DNA from: Phialocephala subalpina
Lineage: Eukaryota > Ascomycota > Leotiomycetes > Helotiales > Mollisiaceae
DNA length: 64,000 bases
NCBI GenBank assembly: GCA_900073065.1
Contig: FJOG01000008.1
Span: 1,507,353-1,571,352 of the forward strand
Direction: 5' to 3'
Shown here: one piece after another, positions 10,064 through 22,600 of the stretch
Numbering within the stretch: the stretch's first letter is position 1
Layout of the letters: every line of letters begins with the position of its first letter
Notes under the pieces: generated by a model
Seen by the model: only the letters and a program-made list of their open reading frames with translations
What the model was told of the DNA's origin: nothing
Databases searched by the model: none
Translations under genes and position numbers: made by a program

Positions 10064-11495
10064 TCACAGTTGAGCATTCACGCTCGCAAATAACTCGTCA
10101 AAACTCTCCTCCGCGACCTTCGCGCAATCATGCCCATAAATCTGCTTCTGCACATCCGCGTCGGCCCACTTGTCAGGCACAGCACCCTTCTTCTCCTTCA
10201 GCGCTGCAAACTGCTTATCTCTCTCCGCCTTCGCAGCTCCCTCGCCCAGATGCAACGCCCTCCCTGACGCAGCAGCAAGTTCCACCAATGTCTCTGCTCT
10301 CTCTTTTCTCACCTCTTGATACACCTTCAATGCTCTGTTGATATTATCCGGATTCGTATCCGGACATTTGGCAAGAACGACGGCAAGGACTGCGGCGTCT
10401 TCAATAGCTTGCGCAGCTCCTTGAGCAAGATGCGGAAGTGTAGGATGGCACGCATCTCCCACTAAAGCCACAGAACCATGAACCCAAGTCGGTAACGGAC
10501 TATGAACCCTCAATTTCCATTCACAAACTTCACCATCAGGCACCAAGTTCAACATTCTATGGATCTTAGGACAGAAATCGTGGAACACTTTGAGCATTTC
10601 TGGTTTCGAGCCTTTCGTTGTGTATGTAGCTGACGGAGCTGCTGCGAAATTCGTATCCGGTTGAGCGGTAGAAAGGTTGTAGATTTGTTTACTAGATACA
10701 GGGTAGGCGATAATATGGCGTTTCTCTCCTACCCAGCGAGTGACTCGGTCAGTGTCGATGAGTTCTAGCAGTTCGGGGTCGTTCTCCATGTCTTCTCGCT
10801 TCAACATGATTCGATACGCGGCTTGCTGTGTGTCGATAACTTGAGCATCGATATTCAGCAGCTTGAGCATCTGGTCTCGAACACCAGATTTAAGTCCATC
10901 TGCGGCAAGGAGGACGTCTGCTTGAACGGAGTAGGGAGAGCCGTCACGTGGTTTGACTTGGATTGTGGGTTTGGGAGACCAGGATTCTACTTCTGCTGCA
11001 CCAGTAGAGAAGTGGAATTTGATGCCCGTTTCTCGTTTACAGCCTTCAAATAGGGAGCCGGCGAGTGAGGAGCGGTGTCCGACCATGTGAGGGTAGCCGT
11101 ATGTTTCTCGGATGTATTTCAGATCTACATGACCGAGCTCGTCGTCTTTGTCGCCATCTGAGATTTTTATCAGAAAAAGATCCTAGTCTCGATCAGGATG
11201 TACTCACTTCTGATGCTTGTATCTTTCAAATCTACTGCTTCCCTCTCGATATCGGCCCAGACACCTAGATTGTCCAGAATCCTGGCCATATTTGGCGCCA
11301 ACTGGATACCAGCTCCTACGAATCCAAGATTCGAAGCAGTCTCAAAGACGTCAATACTCGTGAATCCTTTCTTTGCCAATGCCAATGCACATGCCAAACC
11401 TCCCATTCCTAGTCACGTGTTAGGGATGTTGGGAGTCTGGGGTAATATTGGCTCCTACCAGCTCCGATAATCGCAATTTTGGTGTCCTTCTCCAT
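10064..11495 (-). CDS. FAD-dependent aromatic monooxygenase (salicylate hydroxylase-like)
   Basis: Three exons (11495-11459, 11408-11208, 11157-10064), separated by two 50-nt introns, give 443 residues. The first intron interrupts the dinucleotide-binding loop: IAIIGAG in exon 1 joins to MGGLACALA in exon 2, restoring GxGxxG at residues 11-16. The second FAD motif is plain (GDACHPTLPHLAQGAAQAIEDA), as is a DG motif (ADGLKSGVRDQ). This places it in the group A flavoprotein hydroxylases, which use NAD(P)H and O2 to hydroxylate aromatic acids, often in salicylate or related catabolism. It should be cytosolic. No pathway partner lies next to it: its neighbours are a HET relic upstream and an F-box-like gene downstream. 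The substrate is not deducible. Confidence 0.88.
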
Positions 11496-12066
11496 TTTGA
11501 AGTTGTTGACGCAAGTCTGGATGAGTTGAAAGGAAGAAAGATGAGATGCGTAGACAACAGACAGCGAGTGCCTTGCAGAGTCGCTGAATTGCCAGAAAGG
11601 GAAGGAAGGATGAAAGAATACTTCGTGATGAAAGGAAGAAAGGCTGGCCGTGACTTAAATCTCGCACTCTTCCACAAACGAAGCTCCCCTCACTACACTT
11701 CCGTTCGTTACGGAGTGATGATTCCTCTCCTCCGGGACTGCGCTCGGTATGTGTTTCTCGGCAGATCCAGACTCTATTGCGTAAGCTCTCCCGTCGCAAC
11801 CACCACTCACCTGCACCTCAAAGCTCTCGAGCGTCACGTGTATCTGGAGAATATTTACCCATCATCTAGTCAAGGCTCGCCGATGGTGTGTGGTGAAGAT
11901 TTTGGCGGCGTGGGACGAGGACATGGGCGTGGGACCGCTGTGGTGGGGAGCTGCCACGCCAAAGACTGTGGGGCAGATGCGAACATTTGGTTGTGGGACT
12001 GAGGGTCTGGACTTGTGACGCCATGATCGAATTGCTGCACACCTTGATACACGAGGGATGCAATTA
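11496..12066. promoter_or_regulatory. 5' region of the FAD monooxygenase gene
   Basis: These 571 nt lie between the monooxygenase start and the 3' end of the HET relic, both on the minus strand. CACGTG occurs near 11836. Overlapping open frames exist on both strands but have no family resemblance, so I read the region as promoter and 5' leader. Confidence 0.4.
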
Positions 12067-13813
12067 TCAGGAGAGAAAGATGCTGAGTGTGGAGAGTGAT
12101 ATAGGATATTTGCGAAGAAAGGAGCTGGAGAAGAAATGTGCGAGGTGCAGGGTGCTTTGATCGCTCGGCACGTGCGAGTGCGGCCGCAAAAGGGGGGTAA
12201 GAACGCGTGGTCGAGACTTCCTCCTGAATTGTACTTCATCTTCCTTCCTTGAGGTACACAAGGTTTTGCAGACGGGAGAATGAACATAGGCTTCCCCAAG
12301 AAGCCATCCATTCTTGAACGAATTCCCCTGATCGCCAGATAGTGGACGGCGAATTGCACACGAAACTGGACTTCCTGCAAGAATGCAGACATAGTCCTCC
12401 CCAATTGTGCGACCAAAGTCACTACCAGTATCTTTTGGTTCGAACCCGTAACGTCCTTGCTCTGTAATGCAGAAACGTCTTTTTTGCACATGTTTCGAAA
12501 TGGCAAATTCGAAAAGCTCGGCTTCTTTGACAAGCTGGCTATCCATACCAAATGCTTCTCTCTGCTGGATGAAACCCTTCATATCCTCCACCTTCTCATG
12601 GATTTCTTTCAACTGCATGAACACATAAATTAACTTTTGGTATTCCCTGTACGAGTTGAAGTAATCTCCGTAACATTCTGGGGCAATTTCCCCGTTGCCA
12701 GTGACGTTTCCGATGAGGGACCTCCAGAAGTTTTCCTCTTTGAAGTCTCTGCCTTCCAATTCGCAATATTCAACTGCTAAGGACAGCAATTCTTCAATCC
12801 ATGAGTGCATTAGTGCGAAGTTCCCCTTCTCCACCATTCCGAGAATCGTGGGAAGCATCCTCCCCAGCACTTTGACTTTGTCAACATCTATTCCCTAAAC
12901 GATCATCTAACCGTCTTGGGTAAATGAAATCCTTGCTTTCGTATCTCCTGAGGCTTTATACTCATTCGTGGATGCGTTGTATGAAAACGGCACGCTTGAT
13001 GGCGGACTCGCTAGGTCTGGTATCCAAGAGCGAAGTTCAGGCGTGCGGGTTGTTACTTCATGACCACATCTAGCTAATCCTAAGATCTCAAAGTCTTGCT
13101 CTTGAAGTAAGATCGCGCGATATGCCGAAGCCCATACCTGATGGAGCCTAAGAGAATAGTTCGCAATGATATTGAGCTCTTTCGCATCACCCGAAAACCC
13201 GAACAGCGCATAAACTTTGTCTTTCAAATCCGTAGCCTTCCAAGGTGCGAATCGTATCATCAATTCCCCAAGTCTAGGTTTCTCCTTGGCGTCCTTGGCT
13301 CTTTCTATCTGACCAATATTCATCAGACCTATAGGAATTGGTTTCCAGTTGCTCATACAACAACAAACTGTAGATTTCGCCCATCAACTGCACTTGAACA
13401 CTTTTCTCCGCATCATCTTTCTGGTTGATACAAATAGAATCAAGCCAGATACCATGTTGTCATCCTTCCCGTCGACGGATACGACGAGCGAGAAGTCCGT
13501 AGTACGCCTTCTCAGGAATGAGGAACTTCTTGTCGTTGAGAATGATCTCGCGTGTTGGTTTTGGGTCACCCCGCGTATGAGAGATGGCCTCGAAGCATCG
13601 CTTTCCACCGAGTAATATGGGCTTGAGTACACATTCTAGTGGGGCAGTATCATTGAGCTCCTTCTTGATTCGGGAGAATTCGTCCACGTCTCGTTCTCTA
13701 AAAGCCAATACATCAAGCAGGCGCAAATTTTTGTCTTCTGGTGGGCGCTCGAGTCGGAGGATTTGGAGAACTCGGATCTCGCCTGGTGCTAGGCTTGTGT
13801 ACTGAAAAGACAT
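12067..13813 (-). pseudogene. HET-domain (heterokaryon incompatibility) gene, decayed
   Basis: Starting at ATG 13813, the HET order is recognisable: YTSLAPGEIRVLQILRLER, FEAISHTRGDPKPTREIIL, then the core block IWLDSICINQKDDAEKSVQV with QLMGEIY. Farther on come DLKDKVYALFGFSGD, LRSWIPDLA and a typical C-terminal IGEDYVCILAGSPV...WLLGEAYVHSPVC. TGA at 13462-13460 falls in frame just before the core block. Between about 13385 and 13300 the frame changes and roughly 50-100 residues expected before DKVYAL are missing. Two in-frame TAG codons occur at 12909-12907 and 12897-12895, and the protein tail beyond GEAYVH is unlike the family. HET proteins trigger non-self recognition cell death in fungi; this copy should be inactive. 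Confidence 0.8.
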
Positions 13814-15069
13814 TGTTCAAAAAAGGACTTTTGAAGTGGCTTAATAGTATGAAAGACAGATGATGTTGTTGAAACAAAGGTATCACCTTCTCGGCTAACG
13901 CGATCGTTGCCTGAATATAGAAAAGGGGGGCAAAGCATTTGGCCCCTAACCCGAACGAAAGGAAGCATAAAACATAGAACTATATGGCAGATCTATGCCT
14001 TGAGAGAACAAGAAGGGGAGGATTTCTTCATGCTTTGATGCCTCCACTGGCAGACTTATGCTCATGTTGATATGTTCTCTCAATCTCAAGTCATGATTAA
14101 TGGATCGGAAAGCGCAAAACTTTTTCATTGCATTGTCTAGGCGCACTCGGATACACCGGAATTCATGACAGAGACCGGCCTCTTGGTAGAGAAACAGACG
14201 AGAAAGCAAAAACATGACAGGACAACATATAGCTCTGACGAGATGTGATTGAAGGATTTGATGGGGATTGAGAGTACACCCGCGCAGGTAATGTCCGGTA
14301 TCAAACAGATGACTTCTCAATGAGATATGTCCCAAAGCGATTTCGCACATCAAGCAGGTCGAGAAAATCTTTCCGCATCAATCAACAACAAAACAAAAGG
14401 GCAAGACACGAAAGGCAACGAGGTACTTGCCAACTCTCCGCATCACATGTCGATTGCTCCTTCAATGAAATGCAGAAAGAAACTTCTTTCACGAATCATC
14501 ATTGGAACCCAAAGCCAAGAACTGAATAACTTGATAAATTTTCTGTGCCGCAACGCAGCATGGAAAGCAGGACCGTCCTTCCTTCCTCTTTCACGACAAC
14601 TTCCAAGATAGGCGCCACCTTCGCCACCTCACGACAAGCTTCAGACCGAAAACACTCAAACCATTAAACGATTCGAATTCCAAATACCACTTGGTACGCA
14701 ACACAAGGCACTACCTACGGCCGTATCATATCAATAATGTCGCCATATCCCAATCTCCTCCTCTGCCCCTCCTCATATTATACTCGATTGGGCACTTATA
14801 CTTCATTGGCGGAATAACAAATCTCCGCCCAGCCATACGCCACTGCTGCGCTTCGTATCTCGTGAAATTGAAAAGGGTCTGGCTTTAAAAATACAGTAAT
14901 CGGATAATCAGGTCATGACAATCTCCCCGACTAACGGACCGATGCGAGTGGAAGCGCTCTTAGGAACCGAGAGATTGCCCGAAGTTGATGTTGCCGAGTT
15001 AAGCTGCTCGCTTCGGGTGGGAGGGTTGCGCCTTCCGGGGGCGCGGTTGTGGCTGTGGGTGTGTGGAAG
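13814..15069. other. Intergenic region
   Basis: The 1.26 kb upstream of the HET relic contains no frame I can tie to a family. A 135-codon minus-strand open frame (14353-13946) has unremarkable composition and no splice context. The region may hold the old HET promoter. Confidence 0.4.
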
Positions 15070-16640
15070 ATGTTGGATGTTGGACTTTCTTATTCGTTGT
15101 GACTTGTGATGATGCGACCGGACCAGGATGGACATCCTCAGTCCTAGATCCCACGATCGCTGATTTCGAAGGCGAAGCAATATATTGTGAGCCACACAAG
15201 TTGGATCAACGTTGTGATTGGGTACCGCATGCGTTGACTGTGCCGCCGGGACACATTCATCACACTTCGAATTGCGTAATCTCTGTCCCAGCAAATATGC
15301 CGATGTTGGAATAATAAACGTGAGCGGTTAAACTTACCTTGAGATTTTGAGATCCAATCGAGGGAAATTATCTGATGTTGGAGAATCATAATGGGACGGC
15401 AAGACCGGAATCTGAGGGGTAGTCTCTGACCAACGTATTGCGCATTTGTTTGTCCCAGAAAACATTTCCAACGTTGGAGAATGGGTGGAGTGATCTCCTC
15501 GAAAGAGACCCAAATCCGAGGAGAAGTACCATGAGTTCCAAATTAGGGCAATACAGTTGGCTCGTAGAAAGTACTTCGAACGCTGCTGAATCGAACGCCG
15601 ATGTGCCATATATCAGAAGTAGATCTTTACCAGAGGAAGAGAAATCAACAATTGGATTGCGAAGGTGTATTAGGCGCGAGAAATAGAGTTTCAATGTTGG
15701 ATGTGAACTCTAAGCGAGACGCTCGCAGGAATAGATAAGGAAGAACGTCTGCTGATAACTGGATGATTCTCGATCCCTCGGGACACCAGAGGGTGTCCTC
15801 GTGCTGTTGGAAAGTTCTTTTGGCGTCTTAACGTGGAAAGGTTAGAAGCCGGATGGAAGGATGAGTGGTCAATATTATGCAAGGAATTATCGAGGAAGTG
15901 AATGCTAACATCGAAGAGCGCTTGGTTGACACAAATGTTGGACCCGAGATCGTTTATTGTGATGTTGGACATTGACTCCGCTTTCGTGATAGGTAGAAAG
16001 AATGAGAACATAGAGAAGAACACTAATAAAAGGATTGCGAAAGCGCTTGTCTTAAGCAGTGAGATGGAACTGACGTAAATATATTTTTTGAGAACGCTTA
16101 TCACTGTTGGAGGCTTGCTTCGCCTTTGTGACAGGGAAAGATCAAAATCCAAAGGGAGAACCCCAACGAATGAAGGCGCAAGTGTCTGTCCCAAATATGA
16201 AAGTCTAACATTAGAGAGCGCTTGATTGACGTAAATCTCTATCTCGAGATGGTTCATTGCAATGTTGGAGAACAACTCCGGCTCTGTGACATTTGAGAAG
16301 GGGAGGGGAAACCCAGACAATCGCGTAGATGGTAGTCTCGAGACTACTTTCTTCGATGCTGAAAGATGCCGAAACAACGAGACACAAAATCAAGGAACGA
16401 ATTGGCCTGCTGATGTCCGGACCTCAGGATGTTGGTCCCGACAATCGTAACCAACATCGAAGAACGGCTACCGCAACGTGACCACGGCCAGACTCCAGGC
16501 CTCTGTCCCGGGAGACAAAACCAACGTCGAAGAATAACTCTCATGGCCTTTCGCAAGATCCAAACCCGACAAATACTCCCAACATTCGGAAAGATCCAAA
16601 TCCGAGCACAATTACCAACGAAATGCACGTAATTGTTGCT
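15070..16640. repeat. Cluster of TGTTGGA motifs and degenerate ~100-bp repeats
   Basis: TGTTGGA occurs ten times on the plus strand, at 15071, 15078, 15304, 15376, 15695, 15805, 15936, 15963, 16105 and 16263, plus one CGTTGGA at 15472; one copy per ~16 kb is expected by chance. Larger units are visible. The segments near 15903-16000 and 16203-16300 align along their length (TCTAACAT..GAGAGCGCTTG.TTGAC.TAAAT, then TTATTG.AATGTTGGA). TCTGTCCCA-type stretches recur near 15280, 15450, 16185 and 16498. Toward 16430-16620 the unit appears as CCAACRTCGAAGAA. I find no ordinary gene here. A minus-strand frame (16377-15691) crosses two units. Confidence 0.6.
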
Positions 16641-19600
16641 GTTGGTCTTCCATTCACGAAGACCGTTGGTTTAAGCGCTGGTTGACCACTCCACCGGGAC
16701 ATGCAAGCCAGACAGAAAAGAGAACCTGATTCGCCAGCTCGTGACGCAGTGTATCTTACTTGTTCATGGGACTTGGAACTGAGAACTGAGAACTGAGAAA
16801 TAAGAACTGGGAGCTAGGAACTGAGAACAAGATTTCCAACATCAACATCTTTTGATTCACCGGACCGTAACTGACGTGCTTCATCCTCCCCGAGCCAGCA
16901 ACTCGCAACAGGAAACAACAAAACAGCGACTATACCTTACCATTCCATACTCGGGCGCTCCCATCCGAAGTAATAAAACAAGCGCAAATCATAATGCCAA
17001 ACAAAAAATGAAGGGATCAGATATGCCGTGCGGCCGCCTTGCAGCACAACCAACTCAATAAACCCCCCCTCTTCCCAAAACAGAACAAAGAGGCCCGCCC
17101 GCATCCAAAAGAAGAGATCAGGAGTCGAGACTATGCATATCCATCATTTCTTTGGGGTAGGTGTTTTGATGTTGCTTTGATCTCAACAAATGCTGATTCA
17201 TGCAGGTCATGAGTGCAAGCGCTTGGGTACAGAGTTGAGCTGTAGCAAAGCAAATCAATGCTGTGCAGGAAACGAATCCATCCCCACCGGCAGATGAGAA
17301 TTTGATGAAGAATTAAGCTTTGATGGGGAGGAAAATAAAAACTCAAATTCGAAATGCGAGATGTGAAGCAAAAGTTTGTTTTTCGTTCCGAGTTTCTGAT
17401 CCGTGGAAGGTCCATGGAAGGAGGAAGTAAGAGACCCTCTAGCTAGCTAGTGCCGAATTGAGAAGCTGAAGCTTGAAGATTTGAGACCCGGAGACTTTCT
17501 CCGTCGCATGGAAATTATGATATCCAACAAGAATTCTTCGTTCATCGTCTCTTGAAACTAATGCATCCCAAGTAGGGAAAAAGGTTTCAACGCCCGGAGT
17601 GGACATTTCTGTAGCACGCAAAAAGTTAGATCTAACTACCGTCCGAGTCTGAATTCGAGCTGACCTCGGATCCACATTCTCGCCAATCAATACCCACAAA
17701 CCAACATTTGATCAGGAGAAAGAGAAGAAACAAATTGCTTGCGATGCTTGTGCAAGCATGAATCAGCATGTGATGCGCGGAAGACTCGATGCGGGAGTTC
17801 ATGACGCGGCCGCAGATGTTTTTGAGAATCATCCAAACTTTGGGATCCAGACTTTGAGGCGAACCTTAATTCTATTCCTGTGCCGTGTCTCTAGAGTGAT
17901 GTCCTGGTGGCCTTATACTGGGCCATATATCGTACCGTACGGATGAAAGGAGACTGGCTTTTCTTCACGTCGTACCGACGCTTCATCTGGTGCCAGATGC
18001 AAAGTCAAAATCAACTGCCTGCATTGCTTCTCGCTTGGTCTGGAGAAACGAGGCCAGGCGAACGAGCCAGGGGGCGCACCGCATCGCCGCACAGTGCGGA
18101 TGACGGATTGCTGCTTCCTCGTCTATTGTTTTGAGTTCTGGCAGTTAGAATTTAGGCCGGCTATGCGTAAATGAGCTAACTGATAGTGATCCTAATTGAG
18201 TAATATGAATTCTGTGCCGCAGACCAGACGCTCTCGTGCCTTTAATCTAAGACATATTGCGGAAGTCCTTAAACTGCCGCGCAATTAATTGAAAATGCGT
18301 TGCTGCAAGCCGTGCACCGCACATAGATCGGCTCCTGCGGGTTCAAGACTCTGGATTCGGGAGAGCTTGCGAACGGTAGCAATCCAGAAGCCGCATTCGG
18401 CACACATAGACGAGATCCATAGCCCGCAAAGGGGTTATATTGTATGATCTTCTTCAGGGCTCGGCCGATGATAGAGCATCTTGTGCTGCGTGCGGTGCGA
18501 GATTGAACAACTGGTTGTCTACTGGGTTCTGCTGCTGTGCCGCTACAGAAAATCATTGAGATCGTGAAGCCATGTGGGAGTGGGCTGGCCTGGCGGCCCG
18601 GACAGGGGAGGGATGAAGAAGAGACATGGGACGTGATAGTTCTCGGGAGGCAAGGTTCGAATTCGGCTTCTCATCCCGTGAAAAATAATGATCTCCACAA
18701 TCTCCACAATCTTCAGCATGGCAGAGAGCATGGTGAGCATGAGCGTGCCCGGCACGGACAGATCCTTCATCTGAAGATGACCTGCTGTGTCTGAGACGGA
18801 CAAGTGGTCGGATGAGTAATACGGCATAACGTGTGTAATATCGAATGATACTGCCATGAGGCGCGCGGTTCGGAGCCAAGATGGCAAGATGGCAGCAACA
18901 ACAGGCCGTATTGACTGTATGGACGGATAAATAATTAGACTAGAACCCTGAAACGAGTCCTTGGGACGTCTTGGAAGCAGAAACAGGAGGAAGCTACAGA
19001 ATAGAACAGTGTTTGGTTTGGTTTGGTGCGAGACGAATTACCCCTTTGAGAAGCGAGTGAGTGGTTCGTGTCTGCATGCATGCAGTCGGCCAGGCCTTCC
19101 ATTTCGATCGGCCCTTTGCAGAAAAAATTCCACTGCAGATGAGCTCTCACCAGTTATCAGACTCGACAACTCAAATCATTGTGCAAAAGCGTTGATATCT
19201 TCAGCCTCCTGCCTCATGCCAGCCTGCCACTGACTCGTTTTGGGGAATGTCAACCCCCCCATGCATGCGGTGTCCAGATATGTCGGCTCCATGGACCCGT
19301 CGCTCTGGCTGGAGAAGGAGAGCTCCAACCACGCTTGGACGAGAGCAGTCAAGCGTCCTCCTCGCTGATGGGAGTGATGACGCTGTTCCTGTTCCACGAA
19401 TCACGGCATATCCGTGCCCCTCACTCGGTAGTGCAGAACGACGAGGTTTCTGGTGCCCGATCGTTTCGCACTTCAATCTCAGTAACTTCGAACCACGAAC
19501 CATGCTGGATCCGCGGAGATCCACTGCGACGCTTTCTCATGGGTTGGAAACGTGGGATCAACGGTTTTCCTTCTTCTTGCGGGAATAATAGACGAGAAAT

Positions 19601-22600
19601 CTTCGAAGAATCGATTCAATCGAAGCTTTCTTTCGGCTCTAGTGCAAGCCAGTGCAAGCGACGAGCCTCCGTCGCACGGGGTCTGCACCATCCTGTTGGG
19701 AACTGCCTTTACTGGGCAGCAGCGCTACGTCCGTAAGGTTAACCTCAACCGCCTCCTTTTCATTGGCCATTGATCACGACACTGCCGACGAGACATGACT
19801 GCCTCCGAGACCAGAACAGTCAAAGATAATCCGTCATAATCGGTGATTGACGATGCAATCTCGACGGAAGAAGCCAGTCTAAATACAAACTCGGTCATTG
19901 GTTCGACTGACTTCTTCCGTCTCGGAGTACGGAATAGTTGACGGGTGATGCTCATCAGGTGGTGATCTCCCACAAGGTAAATCACATTTACCCAGATACC
20001 GGTATACAATTTTGTGTCTGCAACGTGGGCACCTAAGAATAGCCCTTTGTGCATTCTGTGCAGATGCTGGCAGACTTGCCGACGGGATATGCATGGCAGG
20101 CGAGATGACTCGGGAACGGGTGAATATCGTATGCTATCCAATCAGGAACGTCCCAGCTTGTTGAAAGCCGTCTGCGACATGCGTTTGTGCCCTAGTCTGT
20201 GATTTTATTCGGTAGCTCGAATATGTTCAAGTCTGGTAAGAGGGGTCCCGATCCCGAAAAATGGCATCGCCTGGTGACGCGGGCATGCATGCACACACCA
20301 AGGGAGAAATCTCAGGATTCAAGTGGCAGGATGCCAATGCTGGCCCATGCTCCCCTCAAGACGTGCTGCCGAAGCCTGTCTTTTCCCTGTTTCCATTCAT
20401 TTTCCAGCCGTGTGATTTGCTGGCTCGGGCTATGACATGAGTGGGAGAGGGCATTTGAGCGTTGGTCGAATATGGAGCCGGAAGAACTCGAGACGCCGAT
20501 GTCCCAAGAGAGTCAAAATGCAGACGGTCAATAATCTTAGTCACGATCCTTGGCGGAACCAAGAGGGGAAGGAGAGATCTGATCAGGAAGTCATTTGGAC
20601 CAGAGAGCCTCTTCTTCGGCTTGAAGGCCGATACCTTACTTAGTAAGCTACGTTCCGCACCGTATGCTCCCTCAGGCGAGTCTAATCGACAGTAAGATCA
20701 GCTGCTGCTGCCCAGCATAAGGATGGACTGGGCAGCTTCATCTCATACTGAGATTACAGATCGCACAAGTACAACGGTTTTGTGTTTTCTTTTGCTCCTG
20801 CTGCCAGTGCACGCCCGTGATGCGGTACTTCGAGCTGTCCCGGACACTTCGGCACAGGGCTCCGACGGTAAGTTATCGTGGTCCTTCGTGGCACCCTTGG
20901 CCATTAATTTATTTTATTTATTTTCAGTTGCCTACCCATGCCGACGGCGCTTGTTCCTGCAGCGAAGGGGCACAGTCGGGACCGAGCCCAGCAGAAAAAG
21001 GACGGGGGTCGTCCTTGCACGGTATTTTATGATCCTGTGAACGGCACATGGATCTCCAAAGCGGTCATTGTGTGAGACTGTGAGACCTGGTGGAGTGCCG
21101 TGACTCCTGGATGCGGATGTGGATGTGGTGATGCTGTACCCCCCATCTGGTCTTTGCTGCTCAATCATCACGAGCGACACAAAAATAAGTCTCAGCTCCT
21201 GACCTCCGAGATCTGGCAACCGGCGCGATACTTGTTCTGCTCCGGGCCGTCTGCGGTACTGTTTGGAAATATGCACGACTTTCCAGATGTAGTTGCTTCG
21301 CTTGTTGGTTCTGGGGTTAAGAGGACGATGGTAAGAGGTTCGGAGCCAAGGATGAATCCATCCAAGGACGAATGAACCGAAGGCACTCGTGTCTATGCCC
21401 CTCTCCAATGCTCATGACCAAGCTTGCGAGCTCAACAGCAGCGCGTTTGGGATTGAAGCTTGGTGACTTTGGGAGACAAGTCGGGATCACTTGCTCCCTT
21501 TCATCATCTGATAAAGCGTGTTCTTCAGTGACGCCAGTTCCGCCACAAAATCCTACCCTGGGTCTCGTCCACTGTCCCGTTTGAGACGGTGATGTGATAC
21601 ACATTCGGCACCCCACCAAGCCACCATTCCACCACGGCTGGGGGACCACAGAAACTTTTCTGCGAGCGTGAGTTGAGATTTGAGGCCAGGCACTCAGCCC
21701 AAAAAAAAATTGTCCAAGATGCATCGATTTCTGGCCTTCGCGATCTTGGTCTTGCCTGAGTTCAGCGTCCCCGCGCCTGGAAGCATAAATGATTAGACTT
21801 TGGCACTTCCTCGTCTCCTTGTCGATCCTCCGGGAGCTAATTTTCAGATTTCTGGCTGGAATCGCCTGTCACAACAGATGTGGGGATCTTCAGCCCGTGG
21901 AAAATCAACCAAAATATATCTAGGCCTCATACAGCCTAGTATCTTCGGAGTGCGTCCCTCATCCAGTTTCGCGGAATCCCATCACTTGCATGGCTCGAGA
22001 GACTGGCGAAACGTTACCATGGGACAGCAGTTGTGACGACCAGGACTAAGACTCGTGGCCGTCATCTTCACACCCAGATCGTTGAAACTTGGCGCTCGCA
22101 GCAACATGCCAACATGCCAACACGACGACGACTTGACATCAACCACGGTCGAGAAAGGGAAGAGAACGAAAGTGCGGGTCGGTTCCCTTCGCGATCGCCA
22201 AGTGCACAAGAAAGCCAATTGTACGTTGCGGAAGGTCCCCCTACCGTCGACATCGGACGAGAAGTCACGACGGTACTTTCCTGCAATGCGCCGATGACGA
22301 CGGCAGCGAGGGATCAGTTTGCCTTTCTGTCGCTTGTTCTAGCTCTTCTCGTAACACTCCGAAATCATCAAGCCTCTGTCTAAAATTCTAAATGCCCTTA
22401 TGAACTCTAAAGGGTGAGAGTTTCTCCGCTTTCTTCGAGTAAAGTATCGCGAGCCAGGCTAGCCACGCCTTCCGGAGATAGCACGTACCCAGTCAAATCC
22501 AGTCAAATAAAGTATCTTGCGCCAGCCAAGAGTAGAACGACGTCCAGCCCCGCTCCTCCTTCCCGCGACGTGAACCCATCATCTTGGATCCTACTCATGT

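Noticed and set aside
11448..12551. Overlapping open frames on both strands upstream of the FAD monooxygenase
   Set aside because: They overlap the HET relic or promoter, have low-complexity composition, and the HET motifs lie in a different frame.
18650..18672. GGTTCGAATTC resembling a tRNA B box
   Set aside because: The flanking bases cannot form a T-arm stem or an acceptor stem, so no tRNA is present. No tRNA or rRNA was found elsewhere.
19179..19736. 185-codon plus-strand open frame in the gene-poor region
   Set aside because: No ATG-led gene structure, no recognisable domain, and equally long frames on the other strand.
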